From contig JARWMV010000232.1 in assembly GCA_030998015.1 (NCBI GenBank), forward strand, positions 1,984,001 through 2,048,000: DNA of 64,000 bases. The letters run 5' to 3'. Within the stretch, counting starts at the first letter, position 1; each line of letters starts with the position of its first letter. Shown in pieces: positions 1 to 10,661 of this stretch. Under the pieces are notes generated by a model. It saw nothing but the letters and a program-made list of their open reading frames with translations, had not been told where the DNA came from and did no database searches. Both the position numbers and the translations under genes were made by a program. The DNA comes from Ceratorhiza oryzae-sativae (lineage: Eukaryota; Basidiomycota; Agaricomycetes; Cantharellales; Ceratobasidiaceae).

Positions 1-337
1 CTCCACTGCCGGCTATCTTTAAGGCGTCACGAGGCCCGTCTATTTATCTATTCTCTATTTATCAGGAGCGATTTGAGCATCAAGCACACGGACATCCCGA
101 CACACCTATTTATCTACTTGTTCGCCGAAGCTTTATTTATTTATCCTTATCCGCGACCATGCTCAACGCCCTCATACCAATGTCCCATCTTGTACTCTGC
201 ATGTTTGTCCACATGTCTGTTCGCATTATGCATAATATGATGATTGCATTTGCTTTGATACCGTATTTTGGAAATAGCAAGGACCACGGCTGACGCGCTG
301 TCCTGAGCCACGCCAACAACTTGAATTCAGCCCCCAC
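1..337. other. Upstream region, TATTTAT-rich, no gene seen
   Basis: No coding exon is visible. The stretch is rich in TATTTAT/CTATTTAT words (about 40-145) and probably forms the 5' flank of the gene starting at 338. Confidence 0.4.
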
Positions 338-1203
338 ATGACCAAACGAAAAGCTCCCAAAAAGTCAGCACAAGGCGAGTCACCGACTGAGGACGAGCTT
401 GGAATTCCACTCGCACGGCCACCTAAGCCTGATATCATCAGCGAGGAGGAGCAATGGAGGCTCATCAACGACACGGGCATCCTCAAGCGCGTTCAAGAAG
501 AATCAAAAGAGGACGAAGTTCCTGCTTTGGCTGACAGTATTCGTAAGTGGCCTCTGTTTTATAGTGATAAACACTAACGTACGGGGTTTGATTTAGTTGA
601 TACTGCGATTTTTGCCATCCCGTTGTCTTTTTTGTACATTTTGTTAGACATGCACGTGGAAGTCTATCCCTTTGAACGTTCCGGTTACTTATAGTTTTTT
701 TTATACAGCTTGGTACAACAGCAGTACGCGCAACAACCAACGCTTCGTGAAGAATTTGGAAGGGTGGTTGCAAATGTTCCACGTATGTGAGCATGTCTGT
801 ATTGTCTGTCAAATACTGACGCCTTTCAGTCATCGCCATCTTGGTTCATTACAGTTTGTCCCAACCTTGTGCGTCCTAGGCCCAGCATTGATATTTTTTA
901 TCCGTCCAGCGAACAAGTATAAGTCTCGACCTGTGGCGCAAATGATGCTTTTCCTCGCTGCAATCCTATCTGGCCCGAGGATGATTTGGCTCATGAACAA
1001 GGGCAGCTGGTTGGTCGTTTCGCGACAGGTGAGTTCCAAGCCGACTTTCTCTTGCCCGACATGCATAATGCGACCTACAGGCACCTCCTCTTGGTACTAT
1101 TTGGATTTATACAATCATTCAATTGAACCTGGTGCCAGCCGTAGCCAGTCTGGTTCTTGTGTTCGGTTGTGCGAGGCTAATGAACTGGAAGCTTGTATTC
1201 TAG
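338..1203 (+). CDS. DUF7719-type multispanning membrane protein
   Basis: Six exons (338-542, 597-651, 709-782, 830-868, 910-1028, 1081-1203) join into an open frame of 204 residues. The N-terminal ~70 residues are charged and soluble, starting MTKRKAPKKSA. The rest holds about four hydrophobic segments, including AIFAIPLSFLYILLDIL, AQMMLFLAAILSG and the C-terminal IIQLNLVPAVASLVLVFG. A conserved KYKSRP motif precedes the third segment. From memory this matches the fungal DUF7719 family, whose function is not known to me; location in an internal membrane is inference. The second intron (652-708) starts with GC rather than GT and is required for the conserved frame. The start is the first ATG of the open frame. 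Confidence 0.8.
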
Positions 1204-1574
1204 GCAATTGATTCGGGTCCCTCTCTCTCTCTCATGTTTGTCTGCACAGGCCGGCCCGCTCATTCAAGGTGCCCACCGAGAGAGAGCTCACACCTCGAGA
1301 TGTGGCGTATAATTGAGCGGATATTAACCCCACCAAGCGCAGCATGCGTTTCTCCAGAACGGACTCTAGATCAGAGTTGTGCGGCAACACAATGGCTCGT
1401 ACAGCCTCCACACGTCCGTTGTATGTTGCACTGGAGACATGATGTATTTTCTCTGCGTTTTATGTACAATCCTATTCATTCCCTGACGAAAATCACGTGA
1501 GAATCTGTGGCCACGCCGACCAAGGTTTACGCCCCCCTTCCACCTCCACCCGGACCGTTTCTTGAGCTAGAATC
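1204..1574. promoter_or_regulatory. Intergenic region with TCACGTGA palindrome
   Basis: No gene seen. A perfect palindrome TCACGTGA lies at 1493-1500, 75 bp before the next start codon. It has the core of a basic helix-loop-helix (Cbf1/CDEI-like) site. Function is inferred from sequence only. Confidence 0.3.
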
Positions 1575-2878
1575 ATGGCTGTGGCTGCAAATGACACGGG
1601 CTACTCTCGTGCCATATTCGTCAAGCGGAAACGTGTCGATGAGCCGATGGATGCTCTGAGTAGGTCGAATCACCAAGACATTCAGGCAGTGCGCTCCAAC
1701 CCATGCCCCTCAGTGATTGATTTGCCATCGCAGAGCAAGCGCTACCGTGGCTCGGTCGTAGGGTCGGCCGATGGCCGAGGCATGTTCACCTTGCAGAAAC
1801 GTTGAACGAAGACCCGTCGCTATTGGACGATCAACAAACCAAGGACCTCCATGTATGTGTATTCACGTCCAGCCTCAAGGGCATATCCCATTTTGACTTT
1901 ATTTGATTAATAAAAGAAACGTCTAGCTATGATTAACCAAGAGCTTCGCCCATCACCCAAAGTTGCTTCTCCGGCCGCCATGTCGATCTCTCCGACCACC
2001 CGAAGCCCTGCACAGGTACCACGCGAGTACAAGGTGCTCAGAGCCGCTCGGGCACCGAGTTCCGCCTCTTTGTCAAGTAGCAAGCCGGCCGCTGCCGCAT
2101 CTCGCGCGTCTGTCCCGATCCCAATTCCTGGACAGCCATTGCCGGCGACGACGGAGGCGAAAGCTGTTAACAATGATATTCCTGCTTCCTCGACCTTTGT
2201 CTTGTACGAGGCTGTCCCAGCTAGCGTTACTGAGGTGCAGCAAACACAAGAGCCTGGCCCTGAGATGGAAGAGTTTCAGGATTTGTTGAAGGAGTACCTT
2301 CAAGGTAAGCCGGACTATTGTGTGCGTGGAATAAAGGGGCATATTCAGTGTGATCGCATAGTCAATGATATCTCGCTTGACACGCCTCCCCCGAGAAAGC
2401 CAGTGATTGCTTCTGGCCTCGATGTCTCCAGAAAAACCGCGGACGCGGAGGAAGAGGAATACGTTTGGGATGTGTTTTACCAACGGGTGGATCTGAGCGG
2501 AGACCTGAGCATCTGGGACGGCTTGGCAAATGTGGGGACGCTGTAGGTTTTGGCCCCCGAAGTGCTTGCGCGAAAACCCACTGAACTGGTACGGGCAGGT
2601 CTGGACTACCACCAACGGAAGGGGATATTCTTGCCGATGAGGCAGATAGTGACTCGGTCAAAGATGAGGCTGATGAAGATTCCAACGGTGCGGGGCTTGT
2701 TGGCTCAAGTTTGAATAGTGTAAATGACCTTGGTTTAGAGGAAGACTTTTATCGAAACGACTATCCCGATACGGAGAGCGATGAAAGCGATGGTAAGTGG
2801 CGGCTATCCTTTATACTTTGTACAGTCGCTGAGTGTATGGTAGAGTACCAAAGCGACGGTGAACATGAATGGAGGTGA
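1575..2878 (+). CDS. IWR1: Iwr1-like RNA polymerase II nuclear import factor
   Basis: Iwr1 binds assembled RNA polymerase II and directs its nuclear import. The N-terminus carries the family's basic entry motif (AIFVKRKRVDEPMDAL). The diagnostic Iwr1 block follows in the C-terminal half: an acidic run then YVWDVFYQRVDL, WDGLANVGTL, a long Asp/Glu/Ser-rich stretch, FYRNDYPDTESDE and the final DGEHEWR. At least four introns interrupt it; those near 1658-1712 and 1750-1790 I could not place exactly because two donors are possible. Clear introns start near 1853, 2305, 2544 and 2792. The acidic C-terminus and length agree with the family. Next to the DUF7719 gene, same strand. Confidence 0.85.
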
Positions 2879-3911
2879 TGTACTTTATTTTCGAATCTCC
2901 GCAAACTGTAGTTGCCGTTATCCACGCCTCTGAACTGGTATAATCGTTCGGACGCATGTCTAATCGACATTGTGCATACTATTCCTTAAATAATTCTGGA
3001 TGCCCAGTATAACAAAGTGTATGGTAAGCTGCGCGGACAACGGCGGCGCACGGTGCCTCAACCTAGCTAACGCGTTGAGGATACACGAGTGATTTGGCGC
3101 GCTCGATTGTTTTCTATTCTTGACCAAACAGGGAGATACATGTTTGACCGGAATAGGGATATATTGGCATCAAATAGTCGATTGGTACATGTTGCAACGC
3201 TATTTACTTGCCTCACAGAGGCACACTTCAACGGAGGCGAAAACTGGAGGGGTTTAATTGATATTGGTCGATTGTAAAGTAAACTCGGCCAACGATGTAG
3301 GCATAATGAAACAGGAATAGTAGGTAGGTACTACACACCGGAATTAAACGATCAAGCGACTCGGCAAGTTCATTATGGCAGCCTCAAATGGGCTTCAAAT
3401 AATTGGAATGGTCAACGCCTGTATGATAGCGATCAAGTCGTTCATTCACTTTCTGTGAAGCACACCTGACTAGCTAAATAATCATAGCATGGATACATAT
3501 TACAACGAGCTATCCTCCACTCAGGCCGCTTGTCACTTTGGCAGCCTTCTATTTGCGTAGGAAGACACGCGACATCCTCGCTCGAGTCAGGTGCTCGGCG
3601 AGGCTCCTGTAGCCCACAGGCTCGCTCGATGAACTCACTCGGTCGTCGCGGATCACTTCAGTGCAACCCGCCTTTCGGTGGACGCATGATCTGACGCTTG
3701 ACCCCGGTCGTTCCATCGGGCTTCCGCTCAGTGTCGACCGACGACCCAGCCGCGTACACTAGGCACGGTAGACTCGACCTGCTAGGCGCACAGAGGGCCT
3801 CCCAGCGTCGGTCAAGCTCGTGTCTGTTACGGTCTTGACGGAAGGGTGGTCGCTGACGCTTTGCCCAAGCAGAGTCTTCGGTCCAGGCTACTCGTCGCGG
3901 AGGCAGTTGTG
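2879..3911. other. Gene-poor stretch, no supported gene
   Basis: Start of a 4.6-kb island lacking recognisable families. A minus-strand open frame of 85 codons (3658-3915, Arg/Pro-rich, ending MRPPKGGLH) overlaps the end of the orphan gene next door and could be an alternative last exon, but nothing decides this. A plus-strand frame at 3089-3277 looks random. Confidence 0.3.
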
Positions 3912-4592
3912 TCAAGAGGGACGCAACGCAGGACGAAGTAGGCCAGGACCGGCGAACGGCTTATAGGCAAGCGGCGTACATGCGGAGAAAGCTGGAGCCT
4001 GGGAAGAGTCAATAACGTGTGAGATGCGAGAACGGGTTAGACTTACTGGCTTGAGGGAGGAACCCACCTTTGTACACGTCGGAACGGGTACAGTCAAGAC
4101 ATGGTTGGGACGGAGATCAATAAAATAGAAAATATGAATCGAGAATATAAGCAAAGCAACCAGTGGAAAGGAAACATTCTTGTTCGACTTTGGTGGGGTT
4201 TTCTTGTTGGTTAGGCTTGATTTATCGAGGTGATTTTGAGCACAGCTAATAGGGAAGGCTGGCAGCGATACCAGCACCGAGTCGAGTTTCCTGGCATAGC
4301 ACTAGTCAATGTCACCTTATGTGTCGATGGCTGTCCGTGTGAAGGACTCACCGTAAGCCGTTGTCGAAACGACGGCCAATATTTATAGACACAGCAGGTC
4401 TTAAACAAGGTTTGTATGTCCGAGTGCAAGTGAGAGGGGCCGTTCAGGGGGTGGCGAAGCAACATGAGTAGTCGGCCTAGGCTAGCTGTACGGGTCAACC
4501 AATGAGTAGAGTAAATATTGGGTCGGAGGCTTACGATATTCTAGTATAACAGAATGGGTAGGATGTCTCAAAGAGTCTGTGCTCGGGTTCAT
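3912..4592 (-). CDS. Orphan spliced gene, 177-residue single-pass membrane protein (predicted)
   Basis: I do not recognise this protein. Three minus-strand introns with textbook signals join into an open frame of exactly 178 codons: intron 4486-4534 (GTAAGC...GTACAG), 4302-4351 (GTGAGT...ACTAG) and 3999-4046 (GTAAGT...TTCCCAG, branch-like TTGAC). Coding parts are 4592-4535, 4485-4352, 4301-4047 and 3998-3912. A further intron in the leader (4792-4843, GTGAGC...CGCTAAC...ATATAG) and a TATA box at 4965-4970 lie upstream. All four introns are 48-52 nt, like those of the known genes here. The protein has one clear membrane segment near residues 109-125 (FPLVALLIFSIHIFYFI) preceded by a Lys-rich stretch, and no signal peptide. 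The start is the ATG at 4592; upstream ATGs in the leader meet stops. A fast-evolving gene or a non-coding spliced RNA are the alternatives. Confidence 0.42.
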
Positions 4593-4964
4593 CACTCGAC
4601 AAAGTGCGCTCCAGTCTCAACGGTTGTCGCCGTGCGTGGTCCTAGGATACGCTCCTGACCTGCGGTCGTCAAGCTTAATTCAATCTAGGACATTCAGCGA
4701 TCACTGATGAAGTCCAGTGTTTGGGTCTAGGAGCGGTGTGTGACTAGTCCAGTCGACAGACGTAGGGAGAGTCAGGAGGCGTCAAGCTCATCTATATTAT
4801 CTAGGTTAGCGGTTATGGGTACTGTAGGCTATATACTGCTCACCATGAGGGTATGAGAGGGTTCGAGAACCATGAGTGGTTAAGGGGTAGTGGGTAGTGC
4901 AAGAGTAGCGAGAGAGGAGGGAGGTGGTGGTTGAGTTTCTCCTCTCCTGCTCAGACGGCCCGTC

Positions 4965-4970
4965 TTTATA
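4965..4970 (-). promoter_or_regulatory. TATA box for the minus-strand orphan transcript
   Basis: TATAAA on the minus strand in the context GGGATATAAAGACGG, followed by a pyrimidine-rich CTCC leader and then the 4792-4843 intron. A G10-A-G7 tract (5027-5044) lies just upstream in the minus orientation. Confidence 0.4.
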
Positions 4971-6387
4971 TCCCGCCAATGCTATCACGTACAGCGGCTA
5001 TGAAAAGCGGGCATCCCGAACTTTGAGGGGGGGGGGAGGGGGGGTGTTGGTCACCCAGTGTCCCCTGTGCAGCGCTTGGTTCCGCCACCAGCCCCTATAG
5101 GTCGAAACGCCCCCATTTTTGGAGCGCCAAGCGCCAACGTGCCGCCCCATCATCCCTTGGGACTCCCTCGAACTGCCGAGTATTCTGATGCTACACGTTT
5201 AGTGTGTACATCCTCTGCAACACGCAGAGTTGGGATCTATGTATGCGTGTTTACTCATCTTTTCCCGGTCTTGAAATGGCCAAACCTCACAAAGCAGGCA
5301 CGCATACATGCTACGCCAGCCTAGGTCCTGCGTATACCAAGCAAGGATTTCAAAAAATTTGACAAATGTAAAGCCGCGACTCTGGTCGAGGCCCGGGAGC
5401 AGCCCGTGGCTGCGCGTCGAGTGAAGGCCAAAGGGTTGGCCTAGATGCCATGTCATCAGTAGCGGTTCCGCAGGTTTATGGCTTTAAAAGAGAACACCGA
5501 GATTAATTCACCGAATCAGCCTAATAACTTTCGAAGCCGCCTCCCAAATCCTTCAACCCGGGTGTGACATCGCTCAGAAGAGTCGAACTCTGTATTGAAT
5601 GAAGCGTGATAGTAAACCGTGCTCACTATCACCAAACAGCCCCCAGCCCCCATTAACAATTCACTCGCGCGCCCAAATTTGAGGCCCACCTGAGACACGG
5701 AGCTTCCCGTCTCCGAGTCTATAACTGGGATACCCATTCTCTCCTTCCCTTATTCTTGGTAGCGTCATTGATGGAGATACCCTGATCATAGTCTATATGC
5801 GCTGGGCTCTGTTGTTCCTCAAAATATTGCTTCAGGGAAAAGTCACATCGATAAATGCACGAATATACTGACGCCTGCTGCTACTGACCAAGCGTAGGAT
5901 GTTGCCCTTGGAGGGCCAGGCCACAGCTTAGAAAACCGTTCACAGGGGCTTCACCCGCGGCAACGGGCAGCCAAGACCCAGTGCATCCGCACAGAGGTTA
6001 GAAGCGGTATCGTCAACCTTGCAGGGGACAGTGCCTGACCGACTGCCTCCGTTTTCCTAGCGAACTTGGCCTGTTCATGGCCAACTGAGCAGGATATATA
6101 GCAGTACTCTCTGGGCCAGATACAGCTCAACATGTCTACCACCACCCACCACGAGTCTTCGGCATACTCTCCGATCCCACAGTGTGCCAGCCATACGTTT
6201 ACTTCGCTGCTACAAGCATCCAGTAAACTGTTCCATCACCGCTACTAATATTTTTGGCACTGAACTTTCTCTCAGGTGAACCCAGTAAACGAAATTTACC
6301 GCGTTAACCCTCAACTCAAGCCCCTCCTGGCTTACCCTAAGTCCTGGTTTGTCCCTATTAATCTCCTAGCCATGCTCATACTCTCGC
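4971..6387. other. Gene-poor stretch with scattered promoter and splice-like signals
   Basis: No recognisable coding sequence. Holds a G10-A-G7 tract at 5027-5044 and a minus-strand frame of 73 codons at 5516-5737 (starts MGIPVIDSETG; no family seen). On the plus strand there is a TATATAG at 6095-6101, an ATG in good context at 6132, and an intron-like segment ending near 6277 with a perfect CTACTAAT branch box and pyrimidine-rich CAG. I could not join these into a convincing gene. Confidence 0.3.
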
Positions 6388-6873
6388 CTAGACCTTCCCG
6401 TCTACTCGGCTCATACCATAGGAACGTAGGTTAACCACCATGAACATTTTATGTGAGAGCTTACAGGACCTGACGTGACAGCCTACTTTCGTGGCCACCG
6501 TGATCCCTAGACTCGATTCCGCTCGGATTACCCCGTTTGGACCTCCTCGTTGTTGGTGGAGCGCTTGCATTAGGACGTTAATCTCAGCGCGACGCTTGGG
6601 TCGAGCCCGACACGTCGGCTGGGAGCGTATCCTGGGGTAGCGCTCGTCGAAGGGGGCCTTCTCGACGACGTGGGTTGAAGCAACTCCGAGATTCTGGGGC
6701 CAAGCACGCCTCTGTGGATGTGGATGGGCTCGAGCATAGGGTCAGTCGGCTACATCCGAGCTCTGAGCATGAGTCTTGGACTATAAGGAGATGTAAGTTG
6801 GCTGTCATGAGCTTGCGACGAGGGTGACTCACCTGGGCTAGACCCTTATCCAAAGTCTCACTCCGTTTATATA
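6388..6873 (-). other. Second TATA-plus-intron transcription unit, possibly coding short proteins
   Basis: On the minus strand TATATAAAC (6865-6873) is followed ~30 nt later by a transcribed-looking leader, then a clean 52-nt intron at 6781-6832 (donor CAG|GTGAGT, acceptor CCTTATAG). Downstream the longest frames are 55 residues (6737-6570) and 60 residues (6570-6388). Another strong donor, GTAAGC, begins at 6464. I could not assemble a long spliced frame, so this may be a non-coding RNA, a small-protein gene or a decayed gene. Confidence 0.27.
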
Positions 6874-7067
6874 CTCTTCACTCGCTATCGTCTCGACCCT
6901 TTTTAATTTTTTTTTTGTTTCGTTCTCGCCGCATGGCAGAGTCGGTGCCAAGGCTGGATGATGCATCTGTATAACTCTGTTTGATATGAAGCGTAACTTT
7001 TTTATATTCTTCGGCGACATGAATTCTATATAACAGCCTGAAGACCAATCGGGTGCTTACATTATCC

Positions 7068-7307
7068 TCACAAGTTTGGAGCGAAAAGGCGCTTGGCAGC
7101 TCCAGCAAGGATGCCGTCGGACACAACCGCAGCGCCTACGTACATGATGGGGCCGAACTCACTGATCACACAAATTGGGTTCAAACCGGCCAAGTTTGGG
7201 CCTGTTACACCCAGTGGCTGGACATCATCTCGTGAATTCGTTTTGCACATAAATGACGTATACCAAAGGTGTTTTGGGGCACGAGGAAGGGGAAGGGGTG
7301 GGAACAA
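7068..7307 (-). other. Unexplained ORF with protein-like tail
   Basis: A 79-codon minus-strand frame downstream of the KH-domain gene. Its last ~45 residues look protein-like: GVTGPNLAGLNP, then ISEFGPIMYVGAAVV and GILAGAAKRLF. I do not recognise the family. It could be the remnant of a lost gene, the last exon of an unseen one, or 3' untranslated sequence of the KH gene. Confidence 0.18.
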
Positions 7308-7525
7308 GAGGAGGAATGGAGGAGGATGGGGCGGAGCGTTTCACAGGGAGGGCAAGATACAAACACTCGATAAACGTACAATCAAGTGCGATGGAAAGAG
7401 TCACCAATTTCACATACACACCAAGTGTGTGTGAAACCGTAGGGAAGAGGGAGACGAGCACATGAAAAGTGGAAACCGAACAAAAGGCAGGAGGAGCGAG
7501 AAAGGATTGTCCCGATGGGAGTCGC

Positions 7526-8838
7526 CTACTCTCCGGCGGCCTCACGGCCAACGCGGCGCTCCTTCTCGCTCTCCAATTGGTTGTAGAGCAAGAACAGAGC
7601 CTTCTCGTTGGCATCTGGGGTGCCGACAATTGTGAACATGCGTTCGCCAGTCTCGTCGTGAGGGGTCTTGGCAATGCTGATCTTACTGCCAGACAAACGA
7701 CGGATTTCGGTGATTTTAGACCCAGCGCGCCCAATGATACACCCAACCATGTCCGAAGGAATAGATATGTTCTGGGTACGCAGAGGAGCGGCAGGGGGGC
7801 TATTGGTCGGAGGAGGGCTGCGAGGTGGTGGGGATGAATTGCCAAGGACCTGACTCATTCCAGAAACGGAACGCCGATTGGATGCGCCGTAAGCACCATC
7901 ACCGGCTGCACTGATACGGCGCGGCATGGTGGATACCGATGGCGAGAATGCACCAGAGTTGCGACGAGCGCCTGTTCCCCCAAGCGGATCCGCGCCTGTA
8001 CCCGGGCCGGGGTGGTACAGGACAGTACCCAGTCCACGCTCCCAGTCCTCAAGGAGGCAACGCCCGATTTCGGCGATGGCACGGCCGATGCTTTCAGAAG
8101 ATCCTTGGACCTCGACAACACGTTCGGTGGACTGTGGGAGCATCTCCTTGCTTGCAACCATACGAGCGCCAGAAACGTCTTGGATGGCCTTGATCTTCAG
8201 GCCGCCACGGCCGATAATGGTGCCCATCAGGTTGTGGGAGACAAGCAGACGGAGGGACGTGTGCGTAGTGGAGGGCGGTGGCGCAGGTGCGCCAGGGGAA
8301 GACGGGGCCGACTGGAGCAGCTGGGTGATAATCAGGGTGTATGCCTAGGTAGGCAAACATGTCAGTCGTTTATCGCGTAACAACCCAGGAATGAGCCGGC
8401 GCAAAGAAGGCGGATACGCCTCGTAAGCAGAGACATGGGCAGAAAACGATCGTAGAGATAGCGCAAAAGATTAAGCCTGATACACACCTTGGCGACATCC
8501 TCAACCGTGCCGCTGACACTGAGCACGCGCTCGTTGACACCCTGGACAACCTTGCTGACGCCGGCCTTGACGCCGGTCTGCTCACGCAGATCGGCGACGT
8601 TCTTGCCGCCTTTGCCGATGATGACCCCAGCCTCCTTTGTGGTGACGAGGGCGCGGAGGGTGAGCGTATCCGAGTCGGGTGTGTTGTTCTGTGCAGCACC
8701 ATCATCGGGAGAGGCGGGGCGGGAGTCGTGGGCCTGGTCCTCCGCGGGGGTCGGAGAGGCTGGGGCAGCGTGAGCGGCGGCCGCCACAGCAGGCGGGGCG
8801 TACGTACCGGGGTTGTTGGGAGCGGCGGCGGAGGACAT
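7526..8838 (-). CDS. Triple KH-domain RNA-binding protein (poly(rC)-binding / Rnc1 type)
   Basis: Two exons: 8838-8488 and 8344-7526, joined by an intron whose donor AAG|GTGTGT and acceptor CTAG|GC keep the KH1 frame open. Three KH domains carry the GxxG RNA-binding loop: GKGG in VIIGKGGKNVADLRE, GRGG in MGTIIGRGGLKIKAIQD, and GRAG in MVGCIIGRAGSKITEIRR. The N-terminal ~45 residues are Ala/Pro-rich and a Ser/Pro-rich linker separates KH2 and KH3. The layout matches PCBP/hnRNP K-like proteins and yeast Pbp2/Hek2 or fission yeast Rnc1, which bind C- or U-rich mRNA sites and affect stability and translation. The first ATG (8838) gives a normal start; it is divergent from the MEMO1 gene. Confidence 0.88.
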
Positions 8839-9216
8839 GGGGAGCGGCGGATGGGAGGGGAGGGGGGCGTGGTCCGTGGTCCGTGGTCGGGTGTGGTGGC
8901 AGGAAGAGAGATGGGATTAGACTTGCGTCTCCAACTTTTTTGTCGTGCGTCCACGTGCGAATCAGTCCGTTGATCAAATGAAGCTCGCTGCGCTCCGGTC
9001 TTCATTTCGCGGCCCCCCCGCCTTGACCTTCGCCGATCCTCGGCGTCCAGCCCCGCCCGCCGCTGCCAAAAATGGCTCCAAAAATTCACCCGTTTTTGCC
9101 AAATTCAGGGCCTCTGGGTCACGGCCGGCCCCCTCATCAGCGTGATCGCCCCTGAGCCTCTCCGCAATCCAGGTCACACCTCTGTCAGTGGCTATGCACT
9201 GTTATCGACAACCACC
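8839..9216. promoter_or_regulatory. Divergent promoter, KH gene / MEMO1 gene
   Basis: Intergenic region serving genes on both sides. A CACGTG hexamer lies at 8951-8956. No TATA box seen, and no gene. Confidence 0.35.
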
Positions 9217-10513
9217 ATGTCTATTCGACGAGCAACACACGCCGGATCTTGGTACACCAGCGACAGTGGGTGTATGCGTATCGTCATACGCCCGATCTCA
9301 CACGCTCCTAGCCCACACGCTCGATCGCCAGCTCGACGGTTGGCTCGCCCTGGTTCAAGGCGGCGCGCTAGAGGGGTACAATCCCCCTATCCCCGGGTGC
9401 AAGGCCGTCATTGCTCCGTAGGATCCCTCTCCGTAAATTTATTCACAACCACTCATAGGACTGCAGTCACGCCGGCTATTCCTATTCAGGGCCTGCCGCA
9501 GCTTGGGCCTACAAAAGCATCGATACCACGGGGATGTAAGTACATCCATCCTATGGGCATATTGCTACTTTGCCGAACCAATATCAAGCAAAACAGTCTT
9601 TATCCTTGGCCCTTCTCACCACGTATACCTCGATGGCTGCGCCTTGTCCAAGTGCTCGAGTTATGAAACTCCTATCGGTTCCCTCCCCCTTGATCTTGAC
9701 AGCAAGTGCTATTTCACTACATCACAGATCAACAACTGACATCATACCGCCAGCAATTGATGAGCTTCGCAAATCCGGACAATTCACCGATATGTCCTTG
9801 CCCACAGACGAAGACGAGCATAGTATCGAGATGCACCTTCCCTATGTAAGGAAGATCTTTGCGGGGTGAGTTGTCAGATCTGGCAGATCCACCCTTGCCT
9901 TCTCAACGTCATTTAGGCTTGACATTAAAATCGTACCTATTCTTGTCGGTGCGATTGACAGGGCTAGTGAGGCTCACTTTGGTGCCGTCCTTGCCCCATA
10001 CTTGGCTAAACCAGACACCATTTGCGTCGTCTCAAGCGATTTCTGCCATTGGTAGGGTCTTTGTATCGCCAATCGTCCCGGTTAATTAACGTGGCTTCAA
10101 GGGGTACTCGCTTCAGCTATACGTTCTATTATCCAGCCCCTCCCCCGAGCTCCACCCCACCGGTCAAGCTTTCCCGAAGTGTGAAGCCGAGCCCCGAGCA
10201 CCCAATCCACCAAAGCATTACCGCGCTCGACAAAGCTGCCTTGGATATTCTCACATTGCCAAGCACAACGCCCGAGGTCAAGACGGCATCTCAAACCCAT
10301 GAAGCATTCTCCGCCTACTTGCATGAAACACGGAATACGATCTGCGGGAGGCATCCCATAGGCGTCTTGCTTGGCGCCTTGGGCGAAATCGAGAAAGGAG
10401 GCGAGCGCGGTAAAGAGTTGACGATCAAATGGGTACGTTATGAGCAGAGCAGCGCGTGTGTTGATATCAAAGACTCGAGCGTCAGTTACGCGAGTGCATA
10501 TGTTGTATTTTGA
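9217..10513 (+). CDS. MHO1: MEMO1-family protein
   Basis: Family blocks appear in order: [13 protein letters not shown] at the N-terminus, [34 protein letters not shown], the [20 protein letters not shown] junction, and the C-terminal [11 protein letters not shown] followed by [12 protein letters not shown]. These include the His/Asp/Cys positions that form the metal-site cleft in human MEMO1. At least six introns; the one at 9702-9753 is GC-AG (A|GCAAGT...CCAG), needed to reach [11 protein letters not shown] in frame. MEMO proteins are linked to redox and copper handling in human and yeast (Mho1); the exact role here is inference. The start at 9217 has a good context (ACCACCATG) and gives the usual N-terminus; an upstream in-frame ATG at 9142 would add unconserved residues. 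Confidence 0.88.
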
Positions 10514-10661
10514 ACGCTGACAAAGACGAGTTACCGAATATGGAATGCATGATTTGGTCTTTCGAGTGCGATTGTCATAGTTATAGAGCACATATGCATA
10601 GGAATTCATCGTGATACATGCAAAGTAGCAAGAAGAAGGGTGACAACAAAAAACCAAACGC

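Noticed and set aside
5239..5309. 11-bp inverted repeat ATGTATGCGTG / CACGCATACAT
   Set aside because: The loop is 49 nt and no further pairing or tract supports a terminator or RNA gene.
4644..6633. 12-bp inverted copies of GGAGCGTATCCT (4644-4655 and 6622-6633) as terminal inverted repeats of a transposon
   Set aside because: A 12-bp match is expected about once by chance at this scale; flanks align poorly and no target-site duplication is seen.
9142..9216. Upstream in-frame ATG for the MEMO1 gene
   Set aside because: It adds 25 residues not seen in the family; ATG 9217 has the better context and gives the standard N-terminus.
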